Assembly: GCF_947496725.1 (NCBI RefSeq) | Contig: NZ_CANMDS010000001.1 | Span: 558,001 to 622,000 of the forward strand | Length of the DNA: 64,000 bases | Source: an uncultured Dokdonia sp. | Lineage (GTDB): Bacteria; Bacteroidota; Bacteroidia; Flavobacteriales; Flavobacteriaceae | Direction of reading: 5' to 3' | Part shown: one piece after another, positions 63,412-64,000 of the stretch | Numbering within the stretch: the stretch's first letter is position 1 | Layout of the letters: each line of letters starts with the position of its first letter | Position numbers and translations under genes: made by a program | Notes under the pieces: model-generated | Told to the model about the DNA's origin: nothing | Databases searched by the model: none | Seen by the model: the letters and a program-made list of their open reading frames with translations, nothing else

Positions 63412-64000
63412 TTATTCGTGTCCTTCGGCCTTCATAAAAGCGTCCATCACCTCATTACTTACTCCCGTGTTGCTGAAACCTCCGTCATTATAAAGGTTTT
63501 GCATCGTTACACGCTTTGTAAGGTCTGAAAATAGTGAGATGGTATAATCTGCACAGTCTTGTGCCGTAGCATTACCTAGCGGGCTCATCTTCTCTGCATA
63601 AGCGATAAAACCGTCAAAACCTTTTACTCCTTGACCTGCCGTAGTAGGTGTAGGTGATTGTGATATTGTGTTTACACGTACGTTCTTTTCTTTACCATAA
63701 AAGTATCCAAAACTACGTGCGATAGACTCTAAGTATGCCTTATTATCTGCCATATCGTTATAATCTGGAAATACACGCTGCGCTGCCATATAGGTAAGAG
63801 CTACGATACTTCCCCACTCATTCATAGCATCTTGCTTGTAGAGTGTTTGCATTACTTTGTGAAAAGACATTGCAGATACATCTGTACCTTTTTGTGTCCA
63901 GTCATATTTTTGATCTGTATAAGCACGTCCTTTACGTACGTTTACAGACATCCCTATAGAGTGTAGTACAAAGTCTAACTTACCTCCTAGTATTTCTTGC
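63412..64000 (-). CDS. fabI: Enoyl-ACP reductase FabI, C-terminal part (runs off the window)
   Basis: The frame is open from the window edge (LDFVLHSIGMSVNVRKGR) to the stop at 63412, 195 codons shown, so the N-terminal NAD-binding motif is missing. The catalytic Tyr-x6-Lys is visible as YNDMADNK. The C-terminal SLFSDLTKRVTMQNLYNDGG is typical. It completes the last reductive step of fatty-acid elongation. It is not necessary to start at the ATG near 63951; that Met is internal. Confidence 0.95.
   Translation of the reverse strand, partial: QEILGGKLDFVLHSIGMSVNVRKGRAYTDQKYDWTQKGTDVSAMSFHKVMQTLYKQDAMNEWGSIVALTYMAAQRVFPDYNDMADNKAYLESIARSFGYFYGKEKNVRVNTISQSPTPTTAGQGVKGFDGFIAYAEKMSPLGNATAQDCADYTISLFSDLTKRVTMQNLYNDGGFSNTGVSNEVMDAFMKAEGHE

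Overview
The window looks like chromosomal DNA of a marine Flavobacteriia species (phylum Bacteroidota). I infer this from the low GC content, Bacteroidota-type promoters (TTG, about 19 bp, TAnnTTTG), almost no Shine-Dalgarno sequences, small lineage-typical genes (DUF4295, DUF3467), and the order rpsU-xerC-hpf-tRNAs-tuf-secE-nusG-rplKAJL-rpoBC. Dokdonia or a close relative is my best guess from memory, not a demonstrated assignment. I see no prophage, insertion sequence, CRISPR array or rRNA.

Region by region. (1) 1-7.8 kb, minus strand: a tightly coupled light-signalling operon. It encodes a CheB/CheR/PAS/histidine-kinase fusion, a bacteriophytochrome with its N-terminal biliverdin-binding Cys, two stand-alone receivers, a heme oxygenase that would supply biliverdin, and the start of an AraC-like regulator. 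(2) 8-23.9 kb, minus: core transcription and translation, with rpsU, xerC, hpf, five tRNAs (Thr, Tyr, Gly, Thr, Trp), tuf, secE, nusG, rplKAJL, rpoB, rpoC and a DUF3467 gene. (3) 23.9-31.4 kb, minus: acyl-CoA dehydrogenase, a ComEA-like helix-hairpin-helix protein, an alanine/Na+ symporter, a TrkA-gated K+ channel with a PspC partner, and recQ. (4) 31.5-42 kb, mostly plus: kdsD, tatC, an AhpD-like gene, lptB, a PAP2 phosphatase, a LytS/LytR pair, folE, cysS, yidD, lgt and a DUF192 lipoprotein; one ExbB-like gene is on minus. (5) 42-51 kb: DUF4295-rpmG-rpmB, cinA, Hpt, FAH and DnaQ-like genes (minus), two small secreted proteins (plus), then an acyltransferase E2, a glycosyltransferase, recR and pcm (minus). 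(6) 51.2-58.3 kb, plus: Gfo/Idh oxidoreductase, hydroxyacyl-CoA dehydrogenase, DUF1015, YggS, a DnaQ/GIY-YIG/UvrC-like fusion, a voltage-gated-type K+ channel and miaA. (7) 58.3-64 kb, minus: an OmpR-type two-component pair, coaE, a YbbR protein, a glycosyltransferase and fabI (cut by the window end).

The most striking signal is not a gene. A 14-bp palindrome, GCTTTCGCGAAAGC (often extended to TTACGCTTTCGCGAAAGCGTAA), occurs 22 times counting four degenerate copies, about once per 2.9 kb. Chance predicts far less than one perfect copy. Nine copies are intergenic and thirteen lie inside genes. The element has no stop codon in any frame and is read as LSRK, (R)FRES or AFAKA. It is absent from the long conserved genes (rpoB, rpoC, ribosomal proteins, tuf). 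It behaves like a lineage-specific highly iterated palindrome that spreads into tolerant sites, including signal peptides, linkers and loops.

Other points of note: a perfect Shine-Dalgarno only at rpsU, consistent with autoregulation by bS21; a nuclease fusion whose only plausible start codon is ATT; several -7 promoter elements placed 4 to 6 nt from a start codon (leaderless mRNAs); and a terminator-shaped hairpin inside the first codons of the ComEA-like gene.
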